Positions 9,488 to 19,749 of a DNA stretch of 64,000 nt are shown piece by piece. A program made the position numbers and the translations under genes. This DNA comes from Dechloromonas sp. Dech2017 (GTDB lineage Bacteria; Pseudomonadota; Gammaproteobacteria; Burkholderiales; Rhodocyclaceae). The notes beneath the pieces were generated by a model. That model ran no database searches, was not told where the DNA came from, and saw nothing but the letters and a program-made list of their open reading frames with translations. Location of the stretch: positions 124,001 through 188,000 of the forward strand of contig SSXW01000003.1 in NCBI GenBank assembly GCA_009469585.1, read 5' to 3'. The stretch's first letter is position 1; the number at the start of each line of letters is the position of its first letter.

Positions 9488-10387
9488 ATGAGCGCCCAGC
9501 AGCGAAGATTGATCGTGATGTTTGCCGACGTTTCCGGCAGCACGGCGCTGTTTGAACGGTTGGGCGACAAGGAAGCGATGCATGCCGTCGAACGCTGCCT
9601 GAAACGCATGAAGCGCTCGATCGACGGCTACAAGGGCAAGACCGTGCAGATCGTCGGCGACGAACTGCTCGCTGCCTTCGAGCAGGCGGAAGATGCCTGC
9701 CAGGCGGCGATCGACATGCAGCAGCGGATTGCCGACCTGCCGCCGGTTTCGGGATTGAAGCTGACCATCCGCATCGGCCTCCACTACGGTGAAGTGCTCG
9801 AGGAAGGCGACCGGCTGAGCGGAGCGGCCATCACCACTGCCGCACGCATCGCCGGCATCGCCCGTCGCGACCAGATCCTGTGCAGTTCGTCGCTGGTCGG
9901 CACTTTGCCCAAGCCGACCGTCATCGCAGCCGATGCCATGCCCGATCTCGGTTCGGTGCAGGAGGATGACACGTCCCTTCCCTTGTTCCAGATTCATTGG
10001 CCGAGCTATCAGGGTGGCGGGCACTCGCTCCTGTCCAGCCTGCCGCCGCTCGAACCGCCGGCCAGCGGTCGGCTTTGCCTGCGCTATCGCGGCAAGGCCT
10101 TCCTGCTCGACGAAAAGACCCCGGTTCTCACCATCGGCCGGGATCTCGGCTGCAAGTTGGTCGTAGACGACCGCAAGGCTTCCCGGCAGCATGCCCGCAT
10201 CGAACGGCGGGACGACGGGTTCTATCTGGTCGACACCAGCACCAACGGTAGTTTCGTCGCCATCAACGGGCGCCAGGAAGTCCTTGTCCGTCGCCACGAC
10301 ATGCCGCTTGAACAGACCGGACGCATCACCTTCGGCGGCACCGGCAACGACCCCGCCGCTTCAAGCGCCGAATTCGAACATCTGTAG
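9488..10387 (+). CDS. class III nucleotidyl cyclase domain fused to FHA domain
   Basis: Residues 5-170 form a class III (guanylate/adenylate) cyclase domain with the metal-binding Asp residues in MFADVSG and VGDELLAAF. The C-terminal part (about 200-290) is an FHA phosphothreonine-binding domain with GRD, SRQHARIE and STNGSFV motifs. Two positions are unusual: the base-recognition Lys expected before the second motif reads Gln (KTVQIVGDE), and the transition-state Asn expected in GAAVNxAAR reads Thr (GAAITTAAR), while the Arg is kept. Activity may therefore be altered or lost. No membrane segment is seen, so it should be cytosolic. The gene may link phosphoprotein sensing to a nucleotide signal. 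Confidence 0.85.
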   Translation: MSAQQRRLIVMFADVSGSTALFERLGDKEAMHAVERCLKRMKRSIDGYKGKTVQIVGDELLAAFEQAEDACQAAIDMQQRIADLPPVSGLKLTIRIGLHYGEVLEEGDRLSGAAITTAARIAGIARRDQILCSSSLVGTLPKPTVIAADAMPDLGSVQEDDTSLPLFQIHWPSYQGGGHSLLSSLPPLEPPASGRLCLRYRGKAFLLDEKTPVLTIGRDLGCKLVVDDRKASRQHARIERRDDGFYLVDTSTNGSFVAINGRQEVLVRRHDMPLEQTGRITFGGTGNDPAASSAEFEHL

Positions 10388-10435
10388 CCTGCGCGCCGCC
10401 ATTCCGATTGGAAACGCCAGCCTCGCCGAGGCTTT

Positions 10436-11377
10436 TCACATCTCGTCGTCGAGCATCATCCGTTGCTGGCGATCCATGAAATCCTGCAGGCTGTCGATGC
10501 CGCGCAACTGCAATATGGTGTTGCGCACAGCCGCTTCGAGCAGGACCGCCAGGTTGCGGCCGGCCGCAACCGGGATCATCACCTTGCGGATTGGCACTCC
10601 CAGAACCTCCTGGGTCTGCGCATCGAGCGGCAGGCGAGGCGCATCCGCTGCGGTAGCGGCAGAGGTCTTCTGCAAGTACACAATCAGCTTCAGCTTCATT
10701 TTTCGCCGCGACGCCGTCTCGCCGAAAATGGTCCTGATGTTCAGCAGACCCAGGCCGCGGACTTCGAGAAAATCCCGCAACATCCCGGGGCAGCGGCCTT
10801 CGATCGTGGTCGGCGCGATACGCGCCATTTCGACGACATCATCGGCGACAAGACCGTGGCCGCGAGAGATCAGTTCGAGAGCGAGTTCCGACTTGCCGAC
10901 ACCGGAATCGCCAGTGACCAGCACGCCCATACCAAGCACGTCCATGAACACCCCGTGCAAGCTGATCGTGTCGGCCAGGCGGGCCGACAGGTAGATGCGC
11001 AGCAGATCGATCACCGCGGCGCACGGCTTGGGCGAATAGATCAGGGGTGTGCCAGTCTGGGAGCAGGCCTCGACCACCTGATGCGGCGGGGTCAGGCCAT
11101 CGGCAACGATGATGGCCGGCGGATGGGCGGCCAGCAGGTCGGCTAATATCTGGGAAAAGCGCCGTTCGCCGATGCGAATGGCCCATTCGTACTCGGCCAG
11201 TCCGAGTACCTGCAAGCGTTCGGGATGAATGACGTTGATGTGACCGACGACGTCGGCACCGTAATTGTTGGATCCGAGGATCTCGATCCGGCGATCGGCG
11301 TTCTGCCCGATCGCCCAGTTCAGCAACAGCTTTTCCCGGTTGTCCTCGAAAAGCTTGACCAGGCTGACGTAGCGCAC
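10436..11377 (-). CDS. hprK: HPr kinase/phosphorylase
   Basis: HprK phosphorylates a Ser of HPr or NPr and removes the phosphate again. The 313-residue protein carries the P-loop GDSGVGKS at residues 156-163 and the usual N-terminal regulatory domain. In proteobacteria the gene commonly follows rpoN-hpf-ptsN, as it does here, and is part of the nitrogen-type phosphotransferase system rather than sugar uptake. Eight bases separate it from ptsN, so the two are probably cotranscribed. It ends the minus-strand block that begins with recA. Confidence 0.94.
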   Translation of the reverse strand: MRYVSLVKLFEDNREKLLLNWAIGQNADRRIEILGSNNYGADVVGHINVIHPERLQVLGLAEYEWAIRIGERRFSQILADLLAAHPPAIIVADGLTPPHQVVEACSQTGTPLIYSPKPCAAVIDLLRIYLSARLADTISLHGVFMDVLGMGVLVTGDSGVGKSELALELISRGHGLVADDVVEMARIAPTTIEGRCPGMLRDFLEVRGLGLLNIRTIFGETASRRKMKLKLIVYLQKTSAATAADAPRLPLDAQTQEVLGVPIRKVMIPVAAGRNLAVLLEAAVRNTILQLRGIDSLQDFMDRQQRMMLDDEM

Positions 11378-11386
11378 AGCCGGTTG

Positions 11387-11833
11387 TCAGTCCTGGAAAA
11401 AGGCGACGATCTCGGCCGGACGGGTAGCCGCCTGAAGTTTCTCGCGGAATGCCCGGTCGGAAAAACGCTGGGCCAGTTCGGAAAGAATCTGCAGGTGCTC
11501 CTCGGTGGCCTGCTCGGGGACCAGGAGAACGAACAACAAATCGACGGCCCGGCCATCCGGCGAGTCGAAGGGTACCGGCGTTACCAGGCGCAGGAAGGCG
11601 CCGGCAGCTTCCTTGAGGCCCTTGATACGGCCGTGCGGAATGGCGACACCTTGGCCAAGGCCGGTTGAACCGAGTTTTTCGCGGGCGAACAAACTGTCGA
11701 AAATGGTCGACCGGGCGAGGCCGAGCCGCGTTTCGAACAACATGCCGGCCTGTTCGAAAACCCGCTTTTTGCTGCTCGCATCAAGATCCAACAAGACCTG
11801 ATCGGCAGTCAAAAGGTTGGTTAATGGATTCAT
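11387..11833 (-). CDS. ptsN: PTS IIA-like nitrogen regulatory protein
   Basis: The 148-residue protein is an EIIA-Ntr domain; the phosphorylated His is in GVAIPHGRI (about residues 62-70). It receives phosphate from NPr and modulates potassium and nitrogen related targets. The start at 11833 gives NPLTNLLTADQVLLDL, the normal N terminus. An ATG 30 bases upstream falls within a perfect hairpin and is rejected. The bases before the chosen ATG (TTCGCTTCCC) hold no clear Shine-Dalgarno sequence, which is odd for a gene within an operon. Confidence 0.9.
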   Translation of the reverse strand: MNPLTNLLTADQVLLDLDASSKKRVFEQAGMLFETRLGLARSTIFDSLFAREKLGSTGLGQGVAIPHGRIKGLKEAAGAFLRLVTPVPFDSPDGRAVDLLFVLLVPEQATEEHLQILSELAQRFSDRAFREKLQAATRPAEIVAFFQD

Positions 11834-11839
11834 GGGAAG

Positions 11840-11877
11840 CGAAAAAGACAAAGGCCGCAGCATAACCTGCTGCGGCC
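11840..11877 (-). terminator. probable Rho-independent terminator or attenuator between hpf and ptsN
   Basis: Bases 11853-11862 (GGCCGCAGCA) and 11868-11877 (TGCTGCGGCC) are perfect 10-bp inverted arms around a 5-base loop. Read on the minus strand the stem is followed by TTTGTCTTTTTC. It begins 12 bases after the hpf stop and ends just before ptsN, so hpf mRNA may end here while ptsN-hprK depends on readthrough or its own promoter. Confidence 0.65.
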
Positions 11878-11889
11878 ATGGGTCAGAAC

Positions 11890-12213
11890 TTATTCAACCG
11901 AATGAAGGCCGGGCTTGTCACCACGATGGTGATCCTGAACCTTTTGCTTGTGCTTGAGCACCTGACGATCCAATTTGTCGAACATCGAGTCGATGGCGGC
12001 GTACAGGTCTTCGCCGGATTCTTCGACATGCATGTCCTTACCCGGCACATGAACCGTCACTTCGGCTTTCTGCTTCAGTTTTTCGACGGACAACACGACA
12101 TTGACACCGGTTACCCGGTCGAAATGGCGGACAACGGGATCCAGCTTGTTTTCCACGTATTCGCGCAAGGCGGGTGTGACGTCGATGTGGTGACCACTGA
12201 TCTGCAGATTCAT
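11890..12213 (-). CDS. hpf: ribosome hibernation-promoting factor, short form
   Basis: The 107-residue protein has the length of the short HPF/YfiA group. It binds the decoding and mRNA channel of 30S subunits in slow growth and promotes inactive ribosome dimers. Family segments are [19 protein letters not shown] at the N terminus and [17 protein letters not shown] in the last third. It follows rpoN by 14 bases, the standard order, and a strong hairpin lies just after its stop. Confidence 0.93.
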   Translation of the reverse strand: MNLQISGHHIDVTPALREYVENKLDPVVRHFDRVTGVNVVLSVEKLKQKAEVTVHVPGKDMHVEESGEDLYAAIDSMFDKLDRQVLKHKQKVQDHHRGDKPGLHSVE

Positions 12214-12227
12214 TTTTTCTCCTATTT

Positions 12228-13697
12228 CTACAGGGTCTTGCGTAAATTGACCGGTGGGATGGAAAGCGACTCGCGGTACTTGGCGACCGTTCGTCGGGCA
12301 ACCACGATTCCCTGTTGGCCTAGTATTTCGGATAATTGGCTATCCGACAAGGGTTTCTTGCCATCTTCGGCCGCGATCAACTGCTTGATCAGGGCGCGGA
12401 TGGCCGTGGCGGAGCAAGCCCCGCCAGTATCGGTAGCGACATGACTGCCGAAGAAATATTTCAGCTCGAAAATGCCGCGCGGGGTGGCCATGTACTTCTG
12501 GCTGGTCACCCGCGACACCGTCGATTCGTGCAAGCCGAGAATGTCGGCAATCTCGCGCAGGACCAGCGGCCGCATCGCCACTTCGCCGTGCTCGAAGAAC
12601 TGGCGCTGGCGGTCGACAATGGCCTGGGTGACGCGATGGATGGTCTCGAAGCGCTGCTGGACGTTCTTTATCAGCCAACGGGCTTCCTGCAACTGGGTGG
12701 ACAAGTGACCATTGCCGCGCCGCTGCTTGGCGAGAATGTCGGCATACAGGCGATTGATACGCAGGCGGGGAAAGGCATCCGGGTTGGTGTAAGCAGTCCA
12801 TTTGCCCTTGAGCTTTTTGACGATGACGTCGGGCGTGATGTAGCGCGCCTCGACCTGGCCGAATCCCGAAGCCGGCCTCGGATTGAGGCTGGTGATCAGC
12901 TCGTGCGCCGCCTTCAGGGCTTCGTCGTCGCAACCGGTCAGGCGGCGGATTTTGGCGAAATCGCGGGCGGCCAGCAGTTCGAGGTGTTTGCCGACAACCG
13001 CCATGGCCAGTTGCTGGTCGGCGCAGGGCGGAAAGGTCTGAAGCTGGAGAGTCAGGCATTCCTGCAGGTTGCGCGCACCGACGCCGACCGGATCGAAATT
13101 CTGGATATGGCGCAGCGCGATTTCGAGTTCTTCGAGCTCGATTTCGTACTCCGGCGGCAGGGTTTCCCAAAGTTCCTCGAGCGGCGTCGACAGGTAGCCG
13201 TCGTCGTCCAGCGCTTCGATCAGAAAGCTGATCAGGCCCCGGTCGCGCTCGGTGACCTGGGTCATGCCGAGTTGCCAGCCGAGGTGTTCGCGCAGGCTGA
13301 CATTGGCAGCGTGGATGTCCTGCGTATCGCTGTCGTCGTCTTCGTCGCGGCCGGCGCCGGTGAAGGTGCCGGCATCGGAGGCCCAGCGGTCGTCGTCAAC
13401 GTCGGCCGGCGCGGAAGGGACGTCTTGGTCGCGCTCGGCGCGGGCGTCACTGTCTTCCCGTTCGGCGCGCTCCTCGCGCTCGCCTTCGCTGGTTTTCGGT
13501 GAGTCGAACTGCTGGGCGGCCGAGAAATTCTCGCCGCCATGATCGTCGTCGCGCTCGAGCATGGGATTTTCCAGCAGGTAGCGCTCGATTTCCTGCTGCA
13601 TCTCGATGGTCGACAGCTGCAACAGCTTGATCGACTGTTGCAGTTGCGGCGTCAGGGCCAGGTGCTGGGAGAGTTTTAGCTGGAGTGCCGGCTTCAT
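12228..13697 (-). CDS. rpoN: RNA polymerase sigma-54 factor
   Basis: RpoN directs RNA polymerase to -24/-12 promoters that need an enhancer-binding activator. The 489 residues show all three regions: the Gln/Leu-rich activator-contact region ([21 protein letters not shown] at the N terminus, broken across positions 5-25), an acidic linker near residues 70-125, and a C-terminal DNA-binding part with the RpoN box [10 protein letters not shown]. Gene order lptB-rpoN-hpf-ptsN-hprK is conserved in proteobacteria. Confidence 0.95.
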   Translation of the reverse strand: MKPALQLKLSQHLALTPQLQQSIKLLQLSTIEMQQEIERYLLENPMLERDDDHGGENFSAAQQFDSPKTSEGEREERAEREDSDARAERDQDVPSAPADVDDDRWASDAGTFTGAGRDEDDDSDTQDIHAANVSLREHLGWQLGMTQVTERDRGLISFLIEALDDDGYLSTPLEELWETLPPEYEIELEELEIALRHIQNFDPVGVGARNLQECLTLQLQTFPPCADQQLAMAVVGKHLELLAARDFAKIRRLTGCDDEALKAAHELITSLNPRPASGFGQVEARYITPDVIVKKLKGKWTAYTNPDAFPRLRINRLYADILAKQRRGNGHLSTQLQEARWLIKNVQQRFETIHRVTQAIVDRQRQFFEHGEVAMRPLVLREIADILGLHESTVSRVTSQKYMATPRGIFELKYFFGSHVATDTGGACSATAIRALIKQLIAAEDGKKPLSDSQLSEILGQQGIVVARRTVAKYRESLSIPPVNLRKTL

Positions 13698-13724
13698 GGA
13701 TTGGTTTCGCTTGCGGTCCGTCGG

Positions 13725-14459
13725 TCAGAGCCGGAAATGCTCGCCGAGATAGACCTTGCGTACGCTTTCATTATCGACGATTTCGTCGGGGCGTCCAGCG
13801 GCCAGGACATTGCCGGCGTTGATGATGTAGGCGTGATCGCAAATGCCCAGCGTCTCGCGGACATTGTGGTCAGTGATCAGCACACCGATGCCGCGCTCCT
13901 TGAGAAAGCGGATGATTTTCTGGATTTCCAGCACGGCAATCGGGTCGACCCCGGCGAAAGGCTCATCGAGCAGGATGAACCGCGGATCGGTGGCCAGGGC
14001 GCGAGCGATCTCGACGCGGCGGCGCTCGCCGCCGGACAGGGCGGCGGCATTGACATGGCGAACGTGGCTGACATGCAGTTCGTTGAGCAGGCCTTCGAGA
14101 CGGTCGTTGACCTCGGCCTCGGGCGGCTTGAGCAGCTCGAGCACGGCGCGGATGTTCTCTTCGACGTTGAGCTTGCGGAAGACCGAGGCTTCCTGCGGCA
14201 GATAGGACAGGCCGAGCCGGGCCCGGTTGTGCATCGGCAGGTGGGTCAGGCGGTTGTCGTCGATGTAGACTTCGCCGCCATCGGCAGCCACCAGGCCGAC
14301 GATCATGTAGAAGCAGGTGGTCTTGCCGGCGCCGTTCGGGCCGAGCAGGCCTACGACCTCGCCGGCCTTGACCTCGAAGGAGACGTCTTCGACGACGGTG
14401 CGCGCCTTGTAGCGCTTCTTCAGGTTATGGGCCGAGAGTTTGGCGGCAGGGCTGTTCAT
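13725..14459 (-). CDS. lptB: LPS export ABC transporter ATP-binding protein
   Basis: LptB powers extraction of lipopolysaccharide from the inner membrane with LptFG. The 244-residue ATPase has the P-loop GPNGAGKTT (about residues 38-46), signature LSGGERRR, Walker B FILLDEP and the family C-terminal segment [10 protein letters not shown]. Its ATG overlaps the recX stop by four bases (ATGA at 14456-14459). The usual upstream partners lptC and lptA are not present here; recX takes their place. Confidence 0.94.
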   Translation of the reverse strand: MNSPAAKLSAHNLKKRYKARTVVEDVSFEVKAGEVVGLLGPNGAGKTTCFYMIVGLVAADGGEVYIDDNRLTHLPMHNRARLGLSYLPQEASVFRKLNVEENIRAVLELLKPPEAEVNDRLEGLLNELHVSHVRHVNAAALSGGERRRVEIARALATDPRFILLDEPFAGVDPIAVLEIQKIIRFLKERGIGVLITDHNVRETLGICDHAYIINAGNVLAAGRPDEIVDNESVRKVYLGEHFRL

Positions 14460-14879
14460 TGATCGGTTCCACGCATGGCCCGGCGGATGGCGTCGCCGGA
14501 AAAACCGCGATATTGCAGGAAACGGATCTGTTTGGCACGCTCTTCGGCCGATTCCGGCGGTCGACCGAATTTCTTGGCCCAGATCGCCCGGCAGCGCTCG
14601 GCCTCGTCGCCGGCCTCGGGCAGGGCGGCGGCGATGTCCTCGTCAGCGACCCCGCGCTGCCGCAGTTCCTGCTGCAGCCGGCTGTTGCCGTAGCGGCCGG
14701 CGCGGGCGACGACGCGCTGGGCGGCATAGCGGTGATCGGAGAGCAGGCGCTCGGCCTGCAGGACGTCGAGGACGGCGTCGACTTCATCCTCGGATTCGGC
14801 ATGGGCGGCGAGCTTGTTCTTCAGCTCGACCCGGCTGTAATCGCGCCGGGTCAGCAACTGCAGGGCTCGCACGCGCAAA

Positions 14880-14887
<8 letters not shown>
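14456..14887 (-). CDS. recX: RecA regulatory protein
   Basis: RecX binds the RecA filament and limits recombinase activity. The 143 residues are three-helix repeats; family features are [19 protein letters not shown] near the N terminus, LLSDHRYA in the middle and [16 protein letters not shown] at the end. Its start overlaps the recA stop by eight bases and its stop overlaps lptB by four, so recA, recX and lptB are probably translationally coupled. Part of the sequence (14551-14590) slightly resembles the dispersed repeat, but the protein motif explains it. Confidence 0.9.
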
Positions 14888-15905
<1,018 letters not shown>

Positions 15906-16051
15906 GAGTTACCTCTGAATTTTGAGCGGATTATGGCACAGGGGCCAAGGATGGAATAGAAATTGCTGGAAACGTCCTGAAATCGTGCTGAAATCGTTTT
16001 TGGTTAAGCCGGCGCCGGGTTATAGTCCCCGCCGGCCCCCTGGCCGAATAA

Positions 16052-16067
16052 CTGTGTATAAATACAG
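16052..16067. promoter_or_regulatory. LexA (SOS) box upstream of recA
   Basis: CTGT, eight bases, ACAG: the palindromic LexA operator of proteobacteria (CTG at 16052-16054, CAG at 16065-16067, AT-rich centre). It is located between recA and the small secreted-protein gene, so it can control recA and possibly also the divergent gene. Confidence 0.75.
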
Positions 16068-16103
16068 TATCCGTACTGGCATTACTTGGCAAGCAGATTC
16101 TTT

Positions 16104-16298
16104 ATGTTGATCAGGCATTTATCCGTTTTCTGCCTTTTTTTGGCGTCGACCGCAGCGCTCGGCAAGCCGGCCCCGTGGTACTGGTGGGCCAGTGACGTCG
16201 ACGGCCGGCGCATCTGCCAGCAGACTTCGCCCGGCCCCGGCTGGACGCGCGAACCGCGTCCGTTCAAGGACGCCCACTGTTCGATCCGGCTGGGCTGA
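16104..16298 (+). CDS. small secreted protein, unknown
   Basis: The 64-residue product has a signal peptide (residues 1-21, hydrophobic core VFCLFLASTAALG) and a short mature part of about 43 residues with several Trp and two Cys (ICQQTSPG and AHCSIRL) that could form one disulfide. The ATG at 16104 is preferred to a TTG 18 bases upstream. The signal peptide is encoded by a copy of the dispersed repeat on the opposite strand (16124-16156). Its stop and the next gene's start share one base (TGATG), suggesting coupling. Confidence 0.65.
   Translation: MLIRHLSVFCLFLASTAALGKPAPWYWWASDVDGRRICQQTSPGPGWTREPRPFKDAHCSIRLG
16124..16156 (-). repeat. dispersed 33-base repeat, copy C (signal peptide of small protein)
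   Basis: Minus strand: GCTGCGGTCGAC, 12-base spacer GCCAAAAAAAGG, decayed tail CAGAAAACG. Read in the gene's own direction it encodes the hydrophobic core of the signal peptide. Confidence 0.65.
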
Positions 16299-16951
16299 TG
16301 GCTGCCTACCTGCCGCCGCCGGCCGGCGAATTGCCGGTCATTTTTGCCGATGACTGGCTGATCGTCGCCAACAAGCCGAGCGGCCTGCTCTCGGTGCCGG
16401 GACGCGGCCCCGACAAGCAGGATTGCCTGGTCAGCCGGCTGCAGACCGGGTTTGCCGACGTTATGATCGCCCACCGCCTGGACATGTCCACCTCCGGCCT
16501 GCTCGTGCTGGCCCGCGGCGAGGCGATGCAGCGTTACTTCTTCAAGCAGTTCCGCGAACGCCAGGTGGCCAAGCGCTACCTGGCCGTGGTCGCCGGCCAG
16601 GTCGCCGACGCGGCCGGCGAGATCGACCTGCCGCTCATCGTCGACTGGCCGAACCGGCCGCGCCAGAAGGTCGATTTCGAGACCGGCAAGCCATCGCTGA
16701 CCCGTTTCCGGGTCGACAGCCGCGATCCGCACGGCGATACGACCCGCCTGGCGCTGGAGCCGGTGACCGGCCGCACGCACCAGTTGCGCGTCCATCTGGC
16801 GACGCTCGGCCACCCCATTCTCGGCGACGATCTGTACGGCGGCGAGGCGGCCGGGCGGGCCGACCGCCTGCTGCTGCACGCCGTCGATCTGGCCTTCGTC
16901 CATCCGGCGACGGGGCGGACCGTCGAATTTCACTGCGCCCCGGATTTTTGA
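16298..16951 (+). CDS. RluA-family pseudouridine synthase
   Basis: The enzyme isomerises uridine in rRNA or tRNA. At 217 residues it has the length of RluA itself. The catalytic Asp is in HRLDMSTSGLLVLA (about residues 61-74), and later family motifs GRTHQLRVHL and GDDLYGG are present. There is no S4 RNA-binding domain. Which RNA and position it modifies cannot be decided without comparison with RluA and RluC/D relatives. It follows the small secreted-protein gene with a one-base overlap. Confidence 0.88.
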   Translation: MAAYLPPPAGELPVIFADDWLIVANKPSGLLSVPGRGPDKQDCLVSRLQTGFADVMIAHRLDMSTSGLLVLARGEAMQRYFFKQFRERQVAKRYLAVVAGQVADAAGEIDLPLIVDWPNRPRQKVDFETGKPSLTRFRVDSRDPHGDTTRLALEPVTGRTHQLRVHLATLGHPILGDDLYGGEAAGRADRLLLHAVDLAFVHPATGRTVEFHCAPDF

Positions 16952-17021
16952 CCGCCGGCGACCGGCAATCGCCTTATAATCCCCGCGTTTTCAACCCCTT
17001 GCCGCGGTCGGCCGCACGCCC

Positions 17022-18518
17022 ATGCTGATCTGGTTCGTCGTTCTCTACCTGATGGTTTCCATCGGCATCGGCCTCCTGGCGGCGACCCGCGTCCATAGCG
17101 CCAAGGACTTCGCCGTCGCCGGCCGCCACCTGCCGCTGCCCGTCGTCACCGCCACCGTCTTCGCCACCTGGTTCGGCGCCGAGGCCATTTTCGGGGTCTC
17201 CTCGACCTTCGTGAAGGAAGGCCTGCACGGCGTCGTCGCCGACCCCTTCGGCGCCTCGCTGTGTCTGATCATCGCCGGCGTCTTTTTCGCCCGCAAGCTG
17301 TACAAGCTGAACATCCTCACCCTCGGCGACTATTTCCGCCTGCGCTACAACCGCAGCGTCGAGATCCTGACCACGATCTGCATCGTGCTCGCCTACCTGG
17401 GCTGGGTGTCGGCCCAGATCAAGGCGCTCGGCCTGCTCTTCTCGGTGCTCACCGACGGCGCGGTGAGCGAGCCGACCGGCATGGTCATCGGCGCCCTCAT
17501 CGTCCTCACCTACACCACGCTGGGCGGCATGCTCTCGGTGGCCATCCTCGATTTCGTGCAGATGGGCATCATCATGGGCGGCATGCTGTTCATCGCCTGG
17601 CTGGTTTCCGGCCAGACCGGCGGCGTCGCGCCGGTCATCGAACACGCCGCGGCGGCCGGCAAGCTCGATTTCTTCCCCGAGCCCGACCCCTGGAAATGGC
17701 TGGCCTTCATCGGCGCCGGGCTGACCATGATGCTCGGCTCGATCCCGCAGCAGGACGTCTTCCAGCGCATCACCTCGGCGCGCACCGCAAGCATCGCGCT
17801 GTGGGGCTCGATCATCGGCGCCAGCCTCTATTTCTGCTTCACCTTCGTACCGATGTTCATCGCCTACTCGGCGACGCTGATCGACCCCGCCCAGTTCAAT
17901 GCCCTGATGGAATCCGATTCGCAGCGCGTGCTGCCGACCCTGGTCCTCCAGCATACCCCGGTCTTCGCCCAGGCCATCTTCTTCGGCGCGGCGCTGGCCG
18001 CCATCATGAGCTGCTCGTCGGCGACGCTGCTCGCCCCGTCGGTGGCCTTCGCCGAGAACATCGTCCGCGGCTTCTTTCCCGGCATGGGCGACCACCAGTT
18101 CCTGCGCGTCATGCGCATCACCATCGTCTGCTTCACGGCCGGCGTGCTGGCCTTCGCCCTCAATTCGAACGCCAGCATCTTCCACATGGTCGAGAACGCC
18201 TACAAGGTGACGCTGGCCGGCGCCTTCGTGCCGCTGTTCTTCGGCGCCTTCTGGCAGCGGGCAACGACGCAGGGCGCGCTGGCCGCCATTTTCGGCGGCC
18301 TCAGTTCGTGGCTGCTGGTCGAGGTGCTGCTCGGCGAGGCCAGCCTGGTGCCGCCGCAGCTGATCGGGCTGGGCGTCAGCATGGTCGGCATGGTCATCGG
18401 CTCGCTGCTGCCGCAGTGGGTCGGCCGCCCGACGCCGGCCGACGACCTGCACCGCGCGCTGCATCATCGGGCCGCCGCCGAAACCCATCACGCCGGCGAG
18501 CATCCGCACCAATCCTGA
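17022..18518 (+). CDS. sodium:solute symporter family protein
   Basis: The 498-residue protein is a member of the SSS family with about 13 transmembrane segments. Sequence features are TRVHSAKDFAVAGR after the first helix, FGAEAIFGVSSTF, and GSIPQQDVFQRITSA in the cytosolic loop, as in the PutP/PanF group. The Na+-coupled substrate is not predictable. The C terminus is His-rich (ALHHRAAAETHHAGEHPH), which might be a metal or pH sensing tail or just low complexity. Confidence 0.87.
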   Translation: MLIWFVVLYLMVSIGIGLLAATRVHSAKDFAVAGRHLPLPVVTATVFATWFGAEAIFGVSSTFVKEGLHGVVADPFGASLCLIIAGVFFARKLYKLNILTLGDYFRLRYNRSVEILTTICIVLAYLGWVSAQIKALGLLFSVLTDGAVSEPTGMVIGALIVLTYTTLGGMLSVAILDFVQMGIIMGGMLFIAWLVSGQTGGVAPVIEHAAAAGKLDFFPEPDPWKWLAFIGAGLTMMLGSIPQQDVFQRITSARTASIALWGSIIGASLYFCFTFVPMFIAYSATLIDPAQFNALMESDSQRVLPTLVLQHTPVFAQAIFFGAALAAIMSCSSATLLAPSVAFAENIVRGFFPGMGDHQFLRVMRITIVCFTAGVLAFALNSNASIFHMVENAYKVTLAGAFVPLFFGAFWQRATTQGALAAIFGGLSSWLLVEVLLGEASLVPPQLIGLGVSMVGMVIGSLLPQWVGRPTPADDLHRALHHRAAAETHHAGEHPHQS

Positions 18519-18631
18519 CCGCGGTTTTTGCCTGACAGTGTCACGCGCCGCCGGCGGTCGACGCCACCCGGCGTAACAATGAAACGACGCCAGGGCTGAC
18601 GGCCCGCCCGATAGCCCCTAAAATCGGGCGC

Positions 18632-19690
18632 ATGCCCCATTCCGGCCGCGGCCCCATCCTGCTTTCGCGCTACCTCGCCCTCGCCTGGGCCGGGCTGGTC
18701 GTCTATGGCAGCCTGCATCCCTTCGTTGGCTGGCGCGACACCGGCGTCGCGCTGACCGCCTTCCTCGAAGGCGGCTGGCCGCGCTACTGGACGGTCTTCG
18801 ACCTGGCCGCCAACGTCGCCGTCTATCTGCCCCTCGGCTTCTTCCTGACCCTGGCCCTGCGCGGCCTGCCCGGCCGCTACAGCGCGCCGCTGCTCGCCGC
18901 GCTGCTCGCCGGCGGCCTCAGTTTCGGGCTGGAAGCGGTGCAGACCTGGCTGCCCTCGCGCGTTCCGTCCAACCTCGACCTGGCCTGCAACGGGCTGGGC
19001 GGGCTGCTCGGCGCCGCCTGGGCGCAATGGGTCGGGCCGCGCGTCTTCAGCCGGCTGATCGCCCTCGAACACCGGCTGATCGCCCCCGTGCCGCACGCCG
19101 AACTCGGCCTGACCCTGCTCGGCCTGTGGCTGCTCGTGCCGCTGTCGCCGGAAACCCTGCTCTTCGGGGCGGGCGACGTCCGGCAGATTTTCGGGCTGAC
19201 CGGCGCCGTGCCCTTCGCCGCCGAGAGCTTCGTCCTCATCGAAGCCAGCATCACCGCCTTCAACCTGGTCGCCGTCGGCCTCATCGTCCGCCTGCTCTGC
19301 GCCCGGCTGGCCGCCGCCTACGTCGTCGTGCCCATCTTCCTGCTGCTCTGCCTGACCGTGGCGACGCTGGCCGCCGCCATCCTGGTCAGCCCGGCCGACG
19401 CGCTGGCCTGGCTGACGCCGGGCGGCAAGCTCGGGCTGGCCGTCGGCGTCGTCATCCTCGGCCTGGCCATGGCCCTGCCGGCGACGCCGCGCATGATGAT
19501 CGCCGCCCTGGCCCTGATGGCCGGCACCGTGCTGGTCAACATGGCGCCGCCCAACCCGTATTCGGCGGCGGCGCTGGCCACCTGGCGCCAGGGCCACTTC
19601 CTCAATTTCAACGGCCTGACCCGGCTGGTCGCCTCGCTGTGGCCCTTCCTGACGCTGCCCTTCCTGCTGCTGACCAGCCGCCGGAGCTGA
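18632..19690 (+). CDS. VanZ-family membrane protein
   Basis: The 352-residue protein has about eight to nine membrane segments. The first 130 residues match the VanZ-like domain: VYGSLHPF after the first helix, FDLAANVAVYLPLGFFL, and LEAVQTWLPSRVPSNLDLACNGLG (split here as a long motif near residues 92-115). VanZ domains occur in antibiotic and phospholipid-related membrane proteins of unclear function. The C-terminal half is hydrophobic with no domain that I recognise. Confidence 0.8.
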   Translation: MPHSGRGPILLSRYLALAWAGLVVYGSLHPFVGWRDTGVALTAFLEGGWPRYWTVFDLAANVAVYLPLGFFLTLALRGLPGRYSAPLLAALLAGGLSFGLEAVQTWLPSRVPSNLDLACNGLGGLLGAAWAQWVGPRVFSRLIALEHRLIAPVPHAELGLTLLGLWLLVPLSPETLLFGAGDVRQIFGLTGAVPFAAESFVLIEASITAFNLVAVGLIVRLLCARLAAAYVVVPIFLLLCLTVATLAAAILVSPADALAWLTPGGKLGLAVGVVILGLAMALPATPRMMIAALALMAGTVLVNMAPPNPYSAAALATWRQGHFLNFNGLTRLVASLWPFLTLPFLLLTSRRS

Positions 19691-19702
19691 TCAATAGCTT
19701 TT

Positions 19703-19735
19703 GAATTTTGGCCGGTTTTTCCGGTCGACCGCAGC
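19703..19735 (-). repeat. dispersed 33-base repeat, copy D (intergenic)
   Basis: A full-length copy on the minus strand: GCTGCGGTCGAC, spacer CGGAAAAACCGG, tail CCAAAATTC. It lies between the VanZ gene and the ferredoxin gene, 15 bases from a parS site. Confidence 0.75.
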
Positions 19736-19749
19736 GATGCCTAGCCACC

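Noticed and set aside
11861-11863. Upstream ATG for ptsN
   Set aside because: It is inside the stem-loop and would add ten residues that do not look like the family N terminus.
14551-14590. Repeat-like segment inside recX
   Set aside because: The match to the dispersed motif is poor and the conserved recX peptide [10 protein letters not shown] explains most of it.
16925-16960. Possible degenerate repeat at the end of the pseudouridine synthase gene
   Set aside because: GGCGGTCAAAAATCCGG resembles the motif but the spacer is missing.
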